Below, one piece after another: positions 5,371 through 6,877 of a stretch of DNA of 6,877 bases. Below the pieces are notes generated by a model, which saw only the letters and a program-made list of their open reading frames with translations, was not told where the DNA came from and made no database searches. The translations under genes were made by a program, and so were the position numbers. The stretch spans positions 1 to 6,877 of the forward strand of contig CATZYY010000129.1 of NCBI GenBank assembly GCA_958426425.1, read 5' to 3'. Source of the stretch: an uncultured Oscillospiraceae bacterium. Its GTDB lineage: Bacteria; Bacillota; Clostridia; Oscillospirales; Oscillospiraceae. Position 1 is the stretch's first letter, and each line of letters starts with the position of its first letter.

Positions 5371-6304
5371 CTTCCGCCACCCCCAGATACGCGTCAATAA
5401 CGTGCTGATTGTTCTGAATCTCCGCCGGTGTGCCCTGGGCAATCAGTTTGCCGAAGTCCAGCACATAGATGCGGTCGGAGATGTCCATAACCAGGTCCAT
5501 GTGGTGCTCAATCAGAAATACCGTCAGGCCAAACTGATCCCGAATCTGACCGATAAAAGCAGTGAGCTCGTCGGTCTCCTGAGGGTTCATGCCTGCCGCA
5601 GGCTCATCCAGCAGCAACAGCTTTGGCTCCGCCGCCAACGCCCGGGCAATCTCCAGCCGCCGCTGCTTGCCGTAGGGCAGAGAAGTGGCCAGCTCATCCT
5701 TGACATCCAGCAAACCCACGGTTTCCAGAAGCTGCTCTACATTGCGCCGCTGCTCCGCCTCCTCCTTCCGGTTGAGGCGGAAGGTGGCGGAGAGGAAGTT
5801 GGTGTGGGTGCGGCAGTGCTTGGCAATCAGAACGTTGTCGAACACTGTCTGGGACTTCCACAGCCGGATATTCTGGAAGGTCCGGGCCATGCCCAGCTGT
5901 GTGATCTTGTCGGGGGTGGGAGATAGAACCTGGTTGGTAAAGACTGCGGAATCCCGCTGCTTTTCCACCTCCTTGCGCCGAGCCAGGGCGGCCTCATCCT
6001 CGCCGGGCTGGGGGGCCAGGTGGTAAGCGGCAGTATAGAGGTCTGCGTTCTCCCCCTTGTAGAGCTTTTTCATCTTGCCCTGGGGATGGTTGCGGACAAT
6101 GGTCTCCCCCAGGAAGGACACCCGCCCGTTGGTGGGCTGGTATACGCCGGTGACCACGTTGAAGGCGGTGGTTTTGCCGGCGCCGTTGGGCCCGATCAGA
6201 GCCACGATCTCGCCCTTATCGATGGAGAGGTTCATGTTGTCCACAGCCACCACGCCGCCGAACTGCATGGTGACGTTTTCCACTTTCAGCACGTTTTCAG
6301 CCAT
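5363..6304 (-). CDS. livG: Branched-chain amino acid ABC transporter ATP-binding protein LivG, with insertion
   Basis: The partner ATPase of the Liv/HAAT importer. Walker A is GPNGAGKTT (38-46), the Q-loop is in RTFQNIRLW (Q144), the signature is the LivG-type LPYGKQRRLEIARAL (from 209), Walker B is LLLLDE (229-234), and the switch His is H267 in LIEHHM. The C-terminal GTPAEIQNNQHVIDAYLG is typical of LivG. At 313 residues it is well above the about 255 of E. coli LivG. The excess is one block of about 57 residues at roughly 70-128, charged and Lys/Glu-rich (for example GKMKKLYKGENADLY and ARRKEVEKQRD), placed between the early beta strands and the Q-loop. The frame stays open through it and the codon style is unchanged, so it is a real insertion and not a frameshift. 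The start is supported by GGGAGG at 6313-6318, 8 bases upstream. It overlaps livM by 8 bp and livF by 8 bp. Confidence 0.93.
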   Translation of the reverse strand: MAENVLKVENVTMQFGGVVAVDNMNLSIDKGEIVALIGPNGAGKTTAFNVVTGVYQPTNGRVSFLGETIVRNHPQGKMKKLYKGENADLYTAAYHLAPQPGEDEAALARRKEVEKQRDSAVFTNQVLSPTPDKITQLGMARTFQNIRLWKSQTVFDNVLIAKHCRTHTNFLSATFRLNRKEEAEQRRNVEQLLETVGLLDVKDELATSLPYGKQRRLEIARALAAEPKLLLLDEPAAGMNPQETDELTAFIGQIRDQFGLTVFLIEHHMDLVMDISDRIYVLDFGKLIAQGTPAEIQNNQHVIDAYLGVAEDA

Positions 6305-6877
6305 TGCTGCCGCCTCCCTTCGCCGCCTTGGCAGGTTTCCTTCTGCGGAACAGGTCCGGCAGTTCTTTGTCGCCCATCAGACCACGGCGGAAGAACAGCA
6401 CCACCACCATGATAACCAGGGAGAACACCACCATGCGGAAGCCGTTGCGCAGGAAGGGCATGGTCATGGACCCGCCCATGAGATACATGGCCAGCCAGCC
6501 CATAAGGGCCAGGGCTACCACCGCTGTGACGATCTGTTTCCATCGCTTGTTCTCGCCCTTGCGGTCACGCAGGATCAGCAGCGCTGCACCGCCGATCACT
6601 ACAACCGCGTAGATGACGATGAAGGCGATCCGCCGGGGATCGGCGGGAGAGGTAAAGGTGACGCTGGTATCCAGGAACCGCAGCCACCACTCACTGGCGG
6701 CCACGTACAGGAATGCGGCAATGCAGCTGCCGGAGATGGAGCCGATGCCGCCGATGACCACGATCAGCAAGATCTCATAGGTCATGGCAGTGGTAAAGGT
6801 CTTGGCCTGGGCCTGGTTGGCAAACATGGCGAACATGCCGCCGCCCACGCCGGCGAAGAAGGAGCTGATGCAGAAGG
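6297..6877 (-). CDS. livM: Branched-chain amino acid ABC transporter permease LivM, 5' partial
   Basis: C-terminal part (192 residues) of an integral membrane permease of the Liv/HAAT family. The frame runs open to the window edge, and the upstream residues (FCISSFFAGVGGGMFAMF) match the LivM pattern, so the true start is outside. The hallmark GGIGSISGSCIAAF is present at about residues 42-55. Hydrophobic segments lie at about 33-55, 83-103, 115-133 and 148-162. The family normally goes from the WWLRFLD-like segment to the last helix (here GFRMVVFSLVIMVVVLFFRRGLMG) within a few residues. Here about 60 extra residues with two hydrophobic segments and a charged loop (RDRKGENKR) intervene. The tail is basic (LFRRRKPAKAAK) and cytoplasmic by the positive-inside rule. 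It heads the visible operon; livH and a substrate-binding protein are expected beyond the edge. Confidence 0.88.
   Translation of the reverse strand, partial: FCISSFFAGVGGGMFAMFANQAQAKTFTTAMTYEILLIVVIGGIGSISGSCIAAFLYVAASEWWLRFLDTSVTFTSPADPRRIAFIVIYAVVVIGGAALLILRDRKGENKRWKQIVTAVVALALMGWLAMYLMGGSMTMPFLRNGFRMVVFSLVIMVVVLFFRRGLMGDKELPDLFRRRKPAKAAKGGGSNG

Noticed and set aside
4657..5442. 24-codon longer start for LivF
   Set aside because: The added residues (Arg-rich, no homology to LivF) are the shadow of livG in another frame, and LivF proteins begin at MLKIENL.
4948..5926. + strand open frames opposite livF and livG
   Set aside because: They mirror well-conserved ATPase genes and contain no motifs of their own.
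6297..6848. GTG at 6848 as the real start of LivM
   Set aside because: The frame continues open to the window edge with LivM-like residues, and the known family needs many more N-terminal helices.

Overview
The window looks like chromosomal core sequence from a GC-rich, low-mobility member of the Clostridia. An Oscillospiraceae relative such as Flavonifractor, Oscillibacter or Lawsonibacter is my best guess. The reasons are Firmicutes-style AGGAGG ribosome sites, intrinsic terminators with long GC stems, GC-rich genes separated by sharply AT-rich promoter DNA, and the gene content. The genus is inferred from style, not from a search. I see no transposon, phage, CRISPR, rRNA or tRNA.

Left part, + strand (1-3460). 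The window opens inside dnaJ, with only the last part of the J domain present, followed by the Gly/Phe region, four zinc-binding CxxCxGxG motifs and the C-terminal substrate-binding domains. Eight bases later comes a PHP-family phosphatase of the HisJ (histidinol-phosphatase) type. A 98-bp gap holds a sigma-A-like promoter and, immediately after its expected start point, a strong GC hairpin with a T-rich tail. Then come rpiB (ribose-5-phosphate isomerase B) and, 50 bp on, a membrane-anchored protein with a DUF4015/GHL-like putative glycoside hydrolase barrel. This block ends in a perfect 16-bp terminator hairpin that it shares with the convergent gene.

Middle, - strand (3465-4656). A HAD-superfamily hydrolase has an atypical motif I (DMGGT). 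Upstream of it lies about 420 bp without a gene. The centre of that gap is very AT-rich and holds two near-identical LacI/CcpA-family operator-like sites exactly 140 bp apart, a perfect 13-bp tandem duplication, and several minus-strand promoter candidates. The gap ends at the terminator of the next operon.

Right part, - strand (4657-6877). This is the distal end of a branched-chain amino acid (HAAT/Liv-type) ABC importer operon, transcribed livM > livG > livF, with 8-bp start/stop overlaps at both junctions. LivM is cut by the window edge. LivG carries an insertion of about 57 residues before its Q-loop, and LivM carries an extra stretch with two hydrophobic segments near its C-terminus. The periplasmic-type binding protein and livH are expected beyond the window edge, upstream of livM.

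Most genes here are ordinary housekeeping functions. The parts most worth a second look are the paired operators upstream of the HAD gene, the paired insertions in LivG and LivM, and the promoter/terminator overlap before rpiB. I found no clear new system.
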